A stretch of DNA of 64,000 bases, from positions 35,314 through 99,313 of the forward strand of contig CAWDUO010000009.1 in NCBI GenBank assembly GCA_963805475.1, in the 5' to 3' direction. This DNA is from VRUE01 sp963805475. GTDB lineage: Bacteria > Actinomycetota > Thermoleophilia > Solirubrobacterales > 70-9. Within the stretch, counting starts at the first letter, position 1. Every line of letters starts with the position of its first letter. The notes under the pieces are model-generated. The model had not been told where the DNA came from. It made no database searches and saw nothing but the letters and a program-made list of their open reading frames with translations. Shown here piece by piece: positions 27,750 to 38,530 of this stretch. The position numbers were made by a program, and so were the translations under genes.

Positions 27750-30426
27750 TCATCCCAGGTCCCGCTCGATCGCCCGCCTCGCTGTCGCCAGCGCCTCGCC
27801 GAGCTTCGCGGCGTCCTTCCCTCCGGCCTGCGCCATCTCGTCGCGGCCGCCGCCGCCGCCGCCGACGACGGCCGCCGCGTCGCGCACCACGCCGGCCGCC
27901 GAGACGCCCGCGGCGACCGCGTCCTTGGAGGCGAGCACGACGAGCCCGACCTTGTCCCCGGCGGCGCCGCCGAGGGCGATCGCCGAGGCGCCGCCGAGCT
28001 TCGACTGCACGCGGTTGGCGAGCTCGAGCAGCTGCCTCTGGTCGGCGGTCGGCGCCTCCGCGGCGAGGACCGCGACGCCGCCCACGTCCTCGGCCGCGGC
28101 GAGGAGGCGCTCGGCCTCCCCGGCGAGCAGCTCCTTCGCCGCCTGCTTCTCGCCCTCGCCCGCCTCGCGCAGCCGCTCGGCGGCGCGGCGGGCGCCGGTC
28201 AGGGGGTCCTGGGGCGAGCCGAGGAGCTCGCCGACCTCGCGCAGGCGGCGCTCCTCCTCGCGGAACCAGTCGATCGCCGCCGGTCCCGTCAGCGCCTCGA
28301 TCCGCCGCACGTTCGCCGCCGAGGAGCCCTCGGAGGCGATCTTGAAGATCCCGATCTCGGCGGTGTTGGCGACGTGGGTGCCGCCGCAGAGCTCGCGCGA
28401 GACCCCGTCGATCTCGACCACCCGCACCCACTCGCCGTATTTCTCGCCGAACAGCGCCATCGCGCCGAGCGCTTCGGCCTCGGGGCGCTCCATCTCCAGC
28501 CAGCGCACCGGGCGGCTCGCCTTGACCCACACGTTGACCCGGTCCTCGATCGCCGCCAGGTCCTCGGCGGCGAGCGCCTGGCCGTGGGTGAAGTCGAAGC
28601 GCAGCTTGTCGGGGCGCACCGCGGAGCCGGCCTGGCGCACGTGGTCGCCGAGCCGCTCGCGCAGCGCCGCGTGCAGGAGGTGGGTCGCGGTGTGGTTGCG
28701 CATCGTCGCGTGGCGGGTCTCGTGGTCGACGACCGCATCAACCGCCGCCTCCTCTGCTCCCGCAAGGACGCGCTCGTCATCACCGGCGATCTCGCGTCCT
28801 TGCTCCCGCGTCCGGGGGCGGCGGGCAGCGACCTCGAGCACCTGGTCGTCCCCTACGCGGTACACATCGACGACCTCCGCTTCTCCCCCCTGCCAGCGCA
28901 GCACGCCCGAGTCGGCGACCTGGCCGCCGCCCTCGGCGTAGAAGGGGCTCTCCTCGAGCTTGACCAGCGCCCGCCCGTCGTCGGCGGCGACCGCCGCCAG
29001 GCCGGTCGTCGCGCGCAGCGACTCGTAGCCGACGAAGCGGGTCGGCGGCGCCTCGGCGGCGAAGGCGAGCACCCGCTCGTGGCGGTCCTCGGAGCCGTGC
29101 GCGGTCGCGGCGCCGACGCGGGCGCGCTGGCGCTGCTCCTCCATCAGCTCCTCGAAGCCGCCGTCGTCGACCGCGATGCCGCGCTCGGCGAGCAGCTCCT
29201 TGGTCAGGTCGTAGGGGAAGCCGTAGGTGTCGTGCAGCTTGAAGGCGTCGGCGGCCTCGACCCAGGAGGTGCCGGACTCCTCCGCCTCGACGGCGAGGCG
29301 CTCGAGCAGCTCGCTGCCGCGCTCCAGCGTGCGGCCGAAGCTCTCCTCCTCGTCGCCGACCCAGCGGGCGATCGACTCGCGCTCCGCCGCCAGCTCCGGG
29401 TAGGCGCCGGCCATGACCTCGATCGTGCGCTCGGCGAAGCGGCCCAGCCAGGGCGCCTCGAGGCCGAGCGTGCGGCCCTGCTGGATCGCCCGCCGCATGA
29501 TCCGCCGCAGGATGTAGCCGCGGTCCTCGTTGGAGGGGACGACGCCGTCGGCGATCAGGAAGGCGGCGCCGCGCGAGTGGTCGGCGACGATCCGCATCGC
29601 CCGGGTCGTCGCGCCGCCCTCGCCGTAGGAGCGGCCGGAGAGCTCCTCGGCCAGGTCGATCAGCGGGCGGATCAGGTCGGTCTCGAAGACCGAGGGCGCG
29701 TCCTGGAGGATCGCCGCCATCCGGTCGAGCCCCATCCCGGTGTCGATGTTGCGCATCGGCAGCTCGGTGAGGACGCCCTCGGGAGAGAGGTCGTAGGTCA
29801 TGAAGACGTGGTTCCAGAACTCGAGGAATCGGTCGGTGTCGTCGCCGGGCCGCTCGCCGGGGTCGCCGAAGCCCTCGCCGCGGTCGAGGTAGAGCTCCGA
29901 GCAGGGGCCGCAGGGGCCGGACGGGCCGGCCTGCCAGAAGTTGTCGGGGCGGCCGAGCGGGACGATCCGCTCCTCGGGCATGCCGACGCCCTTCCAGATC
30001 TCGATCGCCTCGGTGTCGGGGCCGAGGCCGAGCTCCTCGTCGCCGCCGAAGACGGTCGCCCAGATCCGCTCCGGGTCCATGCCGAAGCCCTGCGTCGCCA
30101 GCTCCCAGCCCCAGGGGATCGACTCGGCCTTGAAGTAGTCGCCGAAGCTCCAGTTGCCGAGCATCTCGAAGAAGGTGAGGTGGCGGGCGGTGTTCGCCGA
30201 CCTCCTCGATGTCGGTCGTGCGGAAGCACTTCTGCACGTCGGCGAGGCGCCGCGCCGGCGGGCGCTCGCGGCCGAGGAAGTAGGGCTTGAACGGCTGCAT
30301 GCCGGCCGTCGTCAGCAGCACCGAGGGGTCGTGGACGGAGGGCACGAGCGAGGCCGAAGGCACGATCTCGTGACCGCGCTCGGCGAAGAAATCGAGGTAT
30401 GTGTCGCGGATCTCCTCGGCCCTCAT
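27750..30426 (-). CDS. alaS: Alanyl-tRNA synthetase with inserted palindromic element, one frameshift
   Basis: AlaRS charges tRNA-Ala and edits Ser/Gly. The N-terminus AEEIRDTYLDFFAERGHEIV, LTTAGMQPFKPYFLG and FEMLGNWSFGDYF form the catalytic core. GMGLDRMAAILQ belongs to the aminoacylation domain. The editing domain has HTATHLLHAALRERLG and CGGTHVANTAEIG (zinc ligands), and the C-Ala domain ends GGGGGGRDEMAQAGG. A single-base frameshift lies near 30195, just before NTARHLTFFEM. At 28742-28824 a family B palindrome adds a segment with REIAGDDER just before the editing domain; the frame stays open across it. Confidence 0.94.
28742..28824 (+). repeat. Family B palindromic element, in frame inside alaS
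   Basis: This 83-bp nested palindrome is read here on the plus strand, antisense to alaS. The outer stem is CCGCCGCCTCC (28742-28752) with GGGGGCGGCGG (28814-28824). The inner stem is GCAAGGACGCG (28762-28772) with CGCGTCCTTGC (28793-28803), a perfect 11 bp around a 20-nt loop. The internal loop strands TCTGCTCCC (28753-28761) and TCCCGCGTCC (28804-28813) are shared with the dxs and ABC copies. Loop bases ATCACCGGCGATCTCGCG recur in the ABC-transporter copy. Confidence 0.88.
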
Positions 30427-30457
30427 GGACCAGGAAGCCTAAGTGACGGGAGGTGCC

Positions 30458-31907
30458 TCAGAGCGCCGCGGCGATCGTGCCGTGGCCGACGATCGCCTCG
30501 CCGCAGAGCAGCACCGCCTCCTGGCCCGGCGCGGCGGCGTCGAACGGCTCGCCGAGCTCGACCTCCAGCTCGGCGTGCGGCCCGGCGCACGGCGCGCGCG
30601 ACCGACGCCGGCACCGGCGCCGCCCGGTAGCGCAGCCTGACCGCGTCAACCCGGCCGCCGTCGCGGTGCAGGACCGCGTCGCGGACCCGCACGCGGCGGG
30701 TCGCAAGCTCGGCGCGGGCGCCGACCGTGACCGTGTTGGCGGCGGCGTCGGTGGCGAGGACGTAGAGCGGCTCGGGGGCCGAGACGGCGATCCCGCGGCG
30801 CTGGCCGACGGTGAAGTTGTGGTGGCCGCGGTGGCGGCCGAGCGTCCGCCCCCCCGGTCGACGATCTTCCCCGTCGCGCTCGCCGAGGCCGGCGTGGCGG
30901 CGCAGGAAGCGCTCCTTGCCCTGGCCGGCGAGGAAGCAGAGGTCCTGGCTCTCGGGCTTCTTCGCGACGGCGAGCCCGTGGCGGGCGGCGATCGCACGCA
31001 CCTCGGGCTTGGTCAGCTCGGTGAGCGGGAAGCCGAGGCGGCCGAGCAGCGCCGGCGGCAGCGCCGCGAGCATGTAGCTCTGGTCCTTGCCGGCGTCCGC
31101 GGCGGCGGCAAGCAGGGGGCCGTCGCCGTCCTCGACGATGCGCGCGTAGTGGCCGGTGAGGAGCCGCTCGGCGCCGAGCCGCTCGGCGAGGTCTACCATC
31201 GCGGCGATCCGCACCTCGCCGTTGCAGACGATGCACGGGTTGGGGGTGGCGCCGGCGCCGTAGCCGTCGAGGAAGGCGCCGACGACGCGGCGGCGGAATT
31301 CCTCCTCGAGGTCGAGCGTCAGGTGCGGGACGCCGAGCGAGTGGGCGAGCGCGCGGGCGCCGAGCACCGCCTCGGGCGAGCAGCAGGCCTTGGCGCCGTC
31401 GGTCTCGGGGTCGGCCCAGAGCTTCAGCGTCACCCCGACGACCTCGGCGCCGCGCTCGCGCTCGAGCAGCGCCGCGACGGCGCTGTCGACGCCGCCCGAC
31501 ATCGCGACCAGGACGCGGCCCTCGCGCGGCGCGGCGAGGGTCCGTGAGGAGGCCGCTGCACCGGCCAGCGCCCGGTGCAGCGCGTCGGCGGCGAGCTGCG
31601 CGGCGTGCCGCTTGGCGGGGGTCAGCCCGCCGATCGCCGCGTCCACCTCGTCGGTCCCGATCCGCGCCGCCTCGACCACGCTCCCCCCGTCGACCATCTC
31701 CGCCACCGCCGCCGTCGCCGCCCGCGTGGACCCGCAGCCCTCGGCGTCGAAGGTCACCGTCGCGATCCGCCCGCCCTCGATCGCGAGCGAGACGCGGGAG
31801 AGATCGCCGCACGCCGCGCCGCCGGCCGCGCCGGTGAAGGCGCCGTCGGGCGGCGGGCCGAGCCGCGTCTCGTCGCGCAGATAATGCTCGAACAGCTCCC
31901 GGGTCAT
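30458..31907 (-). CDS. mnmA: IscU/NifU-like domain fused to tRNA 2-thiouridylase MnmA, one frameshift
   Basis: The first about 115 residues form an IscU/NifU-N scaffold-like domain: FEHYLRDETRLGPPPDG, GAACGDLSRVSLAIEG (Cys 1), FDAEGCGSTRAATAAVAEMV (Cys 2), and LTPAKRHAAQLAADALHRAL, where the usual third Cys is Ala. The rest is MnmA, which thiolates U34 of Lys/Glu/Gln tRNAs: VLVAMSGGVDSAVAALL (PP-loop), NPCIVCNGEVRIAAM (catalytic Cys), DQSYMLAAL, ESQDLCFLAGQ (second catalytic Cys). The frame shifts near 30595, and the true end AIVGHGTIAAAL stops at 30458. The fusion suggests direct Fe-S or sulfur hand-over to MnmA, which is an inference. Confidence 0.9.
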
Positions 31908-31988
31908 GGACGCAAGGGTAGTGCGGCCGTCCGCAATGCGGGAATCTACGGTCGGCAGGGGCCGCGCCCCGGTGCTACGGTTGGCACA

Positions 31989-32140
31989 GGCTCTGACCCG
32001 TACGCGAGCCGTCCCAACGTTTGACCCAACACAAACGGCTAGGGAGCTGATCTCCTGTGACCCCGTGGGGTTGTGGGGAGGCGCCCACCCTTCTTTTCAA
32101 GGGATCAAAGCCAGGGGCGGCAACGGCGGGTCGGAGCTTT
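31989..32140 (+). ncRNA. ssrS: 6S RNA
   Basis: The 3' portion closely follows the 6S consensus: GGCGCCCACCCTTC, then TTTTCAAGGGATCAAAGCC and AGGGGCGGCA correspond to E. coli CACCTTGAACC, TTCAAGGGTTACAGCC and TGCGGCGGCA. The ends pair as a closing stem: GCTCTGACCCG (31990-32000) with CGGGTCGGAGC (32127-32137). The middle leaves a large open region as expected for the RNA polymerase-binding bubble. A TACGGT at 31976-31981 is a possible -10. The gene is divergent from mnmA. At about 152 nt it is shorter than the enterobacterial RNA (184 nt). 6S RNA binds the housekeeping sigma holoenzyme in stationary phase. Confidence 0.75.
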
Positions 32141-32156
32141 CTCTTCGCCGGGCCGG

Positions 32157-32435
32157 TCAGTCCATGTTGGAGAGCAGGAGCTCGGCCTCGCTCCAGTCCT
32201 CGCCGCGCACGCGCAGGGCGATGTCGCCGCGGCCGAAGCGGTCGAGCGGCCAGTCGGCGGTGAGCACGGCCTCGATCCCGGCCTCCGCGAGCGCCTGGTG
32301 CCAGGCGCGGGCGGTGCGCAGCTCGCCGAAGTCGCGCACGACCTCCCAGGAGTCGAAGGACGGGTCGTCGACGTGGACGGGGGTCTTGCCCGGCCCCGGC
32401 CGCAGGGCGAGCTTGAGGCGATCGAGCAGGCTCAT
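32157..32435 (-). CDS. Small protein resembling DUF2007 signal-transducing proteins
   Basis: This 92-residue cytosolic protein starts at the ATG at 32435. After a basic start (MSLLDRLKLALRPGPGK) it has DSWEVVRDFGELRTARAWHQ, AEAGIEAVLTADWPL and IALRVRGEDWSEAELLL. This is a beta-alpha-beta pattern with the AGI-alanine spacing seen in DUF2007 (GlnB-like signal-transducing) proteins. It follows aspS by 20 bp on the same strand. The family call is by pattern only. Confidence 0.5.
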   Translation of the reverse strand: MSLLDRLKLALRPGPGKTPVHVDDPSFDSWEVVRDFGELRTARAWHQALAEAGIEAVLTADWPLDRFGRGDIALRVRGEDWSEAELLLSNMD

Positions 32436-32455
32436 CGCCACATCTTGACCGGGCC

Positions 32456-34248
<1,793 letters not shown>

Positions 34249-34252
<4 letters not shown>

Positions 34253-35494
34253 GCGTCCCCGCCTCCGATCGCCTCGATCAGGCCCGCGGTGTCGACGGGC
34301 GACTGCTCGCCGCTGCTCCATGTCGCGCAGCTGCGCCGTGCCGTCGGCCTCGAGGATCAGCACGCGGCGGGCGCCGATCCGGTCGGCGTGCTTGAGCTGG
34401 CCCTTGAGGCCGCGCCCGGCGAGGTCGACCTCGGCGCTGAGCCCGGCGTGGCGCAGCTCGCTCGCCAGCGCCAGCGCGCGGCGGCGCTGGTCGGGGTCGG
34501 CGACGGCAAGGAAGGCGTCGCGTCCCCCCTCCTCCGGCTCCTCGCCCAGCGCCAGGAGGATGCGCTCGATCCCCGCCGCCCAGCCGATCGCGGGGGTCGG
34601 CGGCCCGCCGAGCTGCTCGACCAGGCCGTCGTAGCGGCCGCCGCCGCCGACCTCCGACTGGGCGCCCAGCCCCTCGCAGACGAAGGAGAAGATCGTGCGC
34701 GTGTAGTAGTCGAGGCCGCGCACCAGGGTCGGGTCGATCTCGTAGGCGATCCCGGCCGCCTCGAGCAGCGCGCGCAGCTCGGCGAAGTGCTCGGCGTCCT
34801 CGCCCTCGAGCCGCTCGACGAGCGTCGGCGCGCTCGCCATCACTCCCCGGGTGCCCTCGTCGTCGGCGTCGAAGGCGCGCAGCGGGTTGAGCTCGATCCG
34901 CTCGCGCACGTCCTTGGAGAGGTCGGCCTCGTGGGCGCGCAGGTGCGCCTTCAGCTCCTCCAGGTAGGCGGCGCGGGCGCCCGGCGAGCCGAGGCTGCCG
35001 AGCCGCAGCTCGACCCCCGGGACGCCGAGCTCGGCGAGCAGATCGGCGAGCAGCATGATCGCCTCGGCGTCGGCGAGCGGCGAGTCGGTGCCGATCGCCT
35101 CGACCCCGACCTGGTGGAACTGGCGGTAGCGACCGGCCTGCGGGCGCTCATGGCGGAAGAACGGCCCGGCGTAGGAGAGCTTCACCGGCTGCGCGAGCTT
35201 GTGCATGCCGTGCTCGAGGTAGGCGCGGCAGATCGGCGCCGTCCCCTCCGGGCGCAGGGTGATGCTGCGGCCGCCCTTGTCCTCGAAGGTGAACATCTCC
35301 TTGCGCACGATGTCGGTCGAGCGGCCGACGCCGCGCTCGAACAGCTCGGTGTCCTCGAAGACGGGCGTGGCGATCGGCTCGTAGCCGGCGCGGGCGCAGA
35401 TCTCCGCCGCGGCCGCTTCGACCCGGCGCCGTGCGCGGGCGTCGGCCGGCAGCACGTCGAAGGTCCCGCGCGGTGCCTGGTACTTGCTCGCCAT
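34249..35494 (-). CDS. hisS: Histidyl-tRNA synthetase, one frameshift
   Basis: This is a class IIa synthetase. It starts MASKYQAPRGTFDVLPAD. Motif 1 region is GYEPIATPVFEDTELFERG, motif 2 FFRHERPQAGRYRQFHQVG, the histidine-specific loop RGLDYYTRTIFSF, and motif 3 AIGWAAGIERILLALG. The C-terminal anticodon domain is present but shifts frame near 34325 (after LRDME); the restored end is VDTAGLIEAIGGGDA. Its stop overlaps the aspS start, and the hisS-aspS order is common in bacteria. Confidence 0.94.
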
Positions 35495-35531
35495 CGTGGC
35501 GCGACCTTACCTGCGCGCGGCGCAGGCCGCC

Positions 35532-36182
35532 TCAGCGAGCGAGCTCGGCGAGAAAGGGGTTGGCGGCGCGCTCGGCGCCGAGCGTGGTGGGCTCCATGTG
35601 GCCCGGGTAGACGGCGGTCTCGGGCGGGTGGGAGTCGACCAGCTCCTGGATCGAGCGCAGCAGCGTCGGGCCGTCGCCGCCGGGCAGGTCGACGCGGCCG
35701 ACCGAGCCCTTGAACAGCACGTCGCCGGAGAAGACCGCCGCCTCGTCGCGGATCGAGTAGGTGACGTGGCCGGGGCTGTGCCCGGGGGTGAAGATCACGT
35801 CGATCGTCATCCCGGCGAGCTCGAGCTCCTCGCCGCCGGCGACGGTCTCATCGGCCTCGTAGCTCTCGAACGGGCCGAAGCCCTCCCAGGGGACGTAGGC
35901 CATGATGTCGGCGAGCACCGGGGTCTCGATCCGCGGGCAGTAGACGGGCGCGCCGGTCGCCTTCGCCACCGGAGCGACGGCGCCGATGTGGTCGAAGTGG
36001 CAGTGGGTGAGGAGGATCGCCTCGGCGGTTGCTCCCGTCTGCTCGAGCGCGGCGAGGATCCGCTCGGGCTCCTCTCCGGGGTCGACGATCAGCGCCCGGT
36101 CGGACCCTTCGCGGCGAAGCAGGAAGCAGTTCTCGCCGATCGGGCCGACGGTGAGCATCTCGACGTCCAGCGCCATGCTCAC
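35532..36182 (-). CDS. Metallo-beta-lactamase-fold hydrolase (glyoxalase II-like)
   Basis: This 216-residue cytosolic MBL-fold enzyme has the zinc site LLTHCHFDHIGAVAPVA (HxHxDH), FTPGHSPGHVTYSI, FSGDVLFKGSVGRVDLPGG and AVYPGHMEPTTLGAERA. The GDVLF and YPGH elements are typical of the hydroxyacylglutathione hydrolase-like clade, which in actinobacteria probably acts on other thioesters. The start at 36182 overlaps the upstream membrane-protein stop by 4 bp. It is next to hisS, as often seen. Confidence 0.9.
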   Translation of the reverse strand: MSMALDVEMLTVGPIGENCFLLRREGSDRALIVDPGEEPERILAALEQTGATAEAILLTHCHFDHIGAVAPVAKATGAPVYCPRIETPVLADIMAYVPWEGFGPFESYEADETVAGGEELELAGMTIDVIFTPGHSPGHVTYSIRDEAAVFSGDVLFKGSVGRVDLPGGDGPTLLRSIQELVDSHPPETAVYPGHMEPTTLGAERAANPFLAELAR

Positions 36183-36544
36183 CCTTTTTCCCGAGCGCGG
36201 ATCCTGGCTCGCTCGCGGCGGCGCCAGAGCATCGTGTCGATGTAGTAGCCGGCCGGAACGTAGAAGACGAGCATGAAGGCGCCAAGGCCGAAGGCGGTGG
36301 CCGGGGGGCGTTTGAAGATCAGCATCAGCAGCGCGGTGAAGATCACCGCGGCGACGGCGCCGCGGGCGGCGGCGCCCTGCCAGGTGGGCGGCGAGTCGAC
36401 CTTGGCGCCGCTGGAGCGCCCGGCGCGGGCGCGCGCCTTGGCCTCCTCGCGGCTGCGCGGACGGCCGGCGCGGCGGCCGGCGTCCACCCTGCCGCCCTGA
36501 GTGCCGCGGTGCTTGCGCTGGCGCTTCTTCTTCGTCTGGGCCAT
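36179..36544 (-). CDS. Small basic two-helix membrane protein, unknown function
   Basis: This protein has about 121 residues from the ATG at 36544. The first 60 residues are highly basic (MAQTKKKRQRKHRGTQGGRV and an Arg/Ala-rich stretch). Two membrane helices follow (GAVAAVIFTALLMLIF and AFGLGAFMLVFYVPAGYYI), and then a basic tail. Such proteins occur next to hisS/MBL genes in Thermoleophilia-like genomes, but no function is known to me. It is translationally coupled to the MBL hydrolase. Confidence 0.65.
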   Translation of the reverse strand: MAQTKKKRQRKHRGTQGGRVDAGRRAGRPRSREEAKARARAGRSSGAKVDSPPTWQGAAARGAVAAVIFTALLMLIFKRPPATAFGLGAFMLVFYVPAGYYIDTMLWRRRERARIRAREKG

Positions 36545-36575
36545 TCCCGGCAATCTAGAGGATCGGCGGAGCCGC

Positions 36576-37466
36576 TCAGGGCAGGGCGGCGAGGCGCGCC
36601 TCGATCGTGTGCCGCTCGGGGTCGAAGCCGCGGATCGGCACGTCGCCCGGGTAGCCGGCGAGCGCCGCGGCGGGGATCAGGCCGATCAGCTCCGCCTCCA
36701 CCGGCCGGGCGCCGAGCGGGGAGGCGAGCTCGCGCACCCGCTCGACGACGGCCCCGAGCGGCACCGCGACCGGGTCGTGGACGTTGGTCGAGACCTGGGC
36801 CCGGCCGCTCGCCGGCGGCAGGCCGATCGCGCGGACCCCCGGCAGGCCGCCGCCCGACTCGCGCAGCCGGGCGGCGACGGCGCGCGCCGCGTCGAGGTCG
36901 GCGCCCTCAAGCTCGACGTTGAAGGCGCCGAGCGGGGCGCGGGCGGTGACGAGGGTCGCGCCGGCGGTCGGGTGCGGCGACTCCGGGCCGAGGTCGGGGC
37001 GCAGCTCGCCGGCCTCCATTCGCCGCCGCAGCTCCGCGAGCCCGCCGCGGCGGAAGTGCGCCCGCTCGGCGCGCGGGGGGTCGCTCGCCAGCTCGCCGTA
37101 GAGGAAGACGGGGACGCCGAGGGCGGCGATCTCGCTGGCGACGGCGAGCGCCGCCTCACGTGCCCGCTCGCGGTCGGCCGGCGCGGCCCAGACCAGCGGG
37201 CAGACGTCGAGCGCGCCGACCGCCGGGTGGACGCCCTCGTACGCCCCCATGTCGATCGTGCCGATCGCCGCCGCGCCGCCGCCGGCCAGCGCCGCGACCA
37301 GCCGCTCCGCGCCGCCCGCGAGCGTGAAGACGGTCCGGTCGTGATCGCTGTCGCTGTGGCGGTCGAGCAGCTCGACCCCCTCGGCGAAGGCGCCGGCCAG
37401 GGCCTCGATCCGCGTCGCGTCGCGACCCTCGGAGACGTTCGGGACGGCGAGCAGCGGCGGCGTCAA
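36576..37466 (-). CDS. ftcD: Glutamate formimidoyltransferase-like protein (FtcD N-domain type)
   Basis: This 296-residue stand-alone formiminotransferase domain starts from a TTG at 37466: LLAVPNVSEGRDATRIEALA, LLDRHSDSDHDRTVFTLAG, GTIDMGAYEGVHPAVGALDV (the family hallmark HPxxGAxDV), and AQVSTNVHDPVAVPLGAVVE. It should move a formimino group from formiminoglutamate to tetrahydrofolate. No cyclodeaminase domain or histidine-degradation genes are nearby, so the physiological role is uncertain. It lies 12 bp after the M29-type aminopeptidase gene. Confidence 0.85.
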   Translation of the reverse strand: MTPPLLAVPNVSEGRDATRIEALAGAFAEGVELLDRHSDSDHDRTVFTLAGGAERLVAALAGGGAAAIGTIDMGAYEGVHPAVGALDVCPLVWAAPADRERAREAALAVASEIAALGVPVFLYGELASDPPRAERAHFRRGGLAELRRRMEAGELRPDLGPESPHPTAGATLVTARAPLGAFNVELEGADLDAARAVAARLRESGGGLPGVRAIGLPPASGRAQVSTNVHDPVAVPLGAVVERVRELASPLGARPVEAELIGLIPAAALAGYPGDVPIRGFDPERHTIEARLAALP

Positions 37467-37478
37467 CGCTCCGCCCCT

Positions 37479-38432
37479 CTAGGCGACCAGCTCGCCGGCC
37501 TCGACGATCGGCGTGCCATCGACTTCCACCGTCGGCTTCATCACCACGCAGTCGAGGTGCACCGGTACCTGGACGGTGCCGCCGATCGCCGCCGAGGCGC
37601 CGAAGGCGACGTGCGCGCTGCCGAGGATCTTCTCGTCCTCGAGGATGTTGCCGGTCAGCTCGGCGCATTCGTTGGTGCCGATGCCGAGCTCGGCGACGTT
37701 GGCGCCGTCGGAGCCGTGTTCGCCGAGCAGCCCCAGCAGCCGCTCGCCCTCAGGGCCGGTGGCCTCGACGAGGTGCCCGTCGCGCACCGTCAGCTCGACC
37801 GGCTCGGCGACCTCGCCGATCGCGGCGATCGAGCCGTCGACGACGAGCTTCCCCTCGGCGGTGCCCTCGACCGGCGCGATGAACGCCTCGCCGCAGGGGA
37901 TGTTGCCGAAGGCGCCGCGCATGTCGAGTGCGCCGGCGTCGACGATCGCCGTGCGATCCTCGAGGCCCAGCCGCAGGTCGGAGCCGTTGGCGCAGGTGAC
38001 CCGCGCCTCCGAGCCCGCGCCCAGCGCGCGGCCGACCGCCGTCCCCCGCTTGCGCAGCTCGCGCAGGTCGGCGGCCATCACGCGGGCGAGCATCTCCCCG
38101 GTCACGCCGGGCATCGAGGCGACGCGCACGCCCGCCTCGGTGGCGGCGCGGCGCGCCTCGGTGTGGGAGATCGACTGGATCGTCGGCGCGACGACGATGT
38201 CGACCGCGAGCATCGCGGCGGCGACCGCGCGCGGCGGCTCGGCGGCATGGGAGTCGCGCTCGGAGATCACCGCCAGCGTCGCCTCGGCGCCCTCGCCCTG
38301 GGCGTTGATCCGCAGCAGCGCGCCGAGCTCTTCGGTGCCGGGGTTGCAGATCACCAGCATCTCCTCGGACGGGCTCAGGTCGAGGCAGTCCCGGATCAGC
38401 GAATTGACGGCATCGTCTAGCTCGCGCCCCAC
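37479..38432 (-). CDS. M29-like leucyl aminopeptidase (aminopeptidase T family)
   Basis: This is a 317-residue protein of the thermophilic metallo-aminopeptidase group (COG2309). Recognisable parts are VICNPGTEELGALLRINAQG, IVVAPTIQSISHTEARRAA, AFGNIPCGEAFIAPVEGTAEG, ELGIGTNECAELTGNILEDE, and VPVHLDCVVMKPTVEVDG, with acidic and His residues that supply the metal site. It is shorter than classical M29 enzymes (about 410). The start is a GTG at 38432. A 43-bp hairpin lies just upstream, at 38466-38508. Confidence 0.8.
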   Translation of the reverse strand: MGRELDDAVNSLIRDCLDLSPSEEMLVICNPGTEELGALLRINAQGEGAEATLAVISERDSHAAEPPRAVAAAMLAVDIVVAPTIQSISHTEARRAATEAGVRVASMPGVTGEMLARVMAADLRELRKRGTAVGRALGAGSEARVTCANGSDLRLGLEDRTAIVDAGALDMRGAFGNIPCGEAFIAPVEGTAEGKLVVDGSIAAIGEVAEPVELTVRDGHLVEATGPEGERLLGLLGEHGSDGANVAELGIGTNECAELTGNILEDEKILGSAHVAFGASAAIGGTVQVPVHLDCVVMKPTVEVDGTPIVEAGELVA

Positions 38433-38465
38433 ATCGGAAAGGCTAGACGTTCGTCCGACAACCCA

Positions 38466-38508
38466 GCGTTCGCCTTTTGTCGACCTCAGCCCGACAAATG
38501 GCGAACGC
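38466..38508. repeat. Long hairpin E in the gap upstream of the M29 gene
   Basis: CGTTCGCCTTTTGTCG (38467-38482) pairs with CGACAAATGGCGAACG (38492-38507) in 15 of 16 positions around a 9-nt loop, and one more G-C pair closes it. The T/A mismatch sits in the middle. It separates the DUF2332 gene from the M29 gene. It may act as a terminator-like or attenuating structure, or be a further small palindromic repeat. Confidence 0.6.
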
Positions 38509-38530
38509 GCGCATTGGGGGGGCTTGGCGC

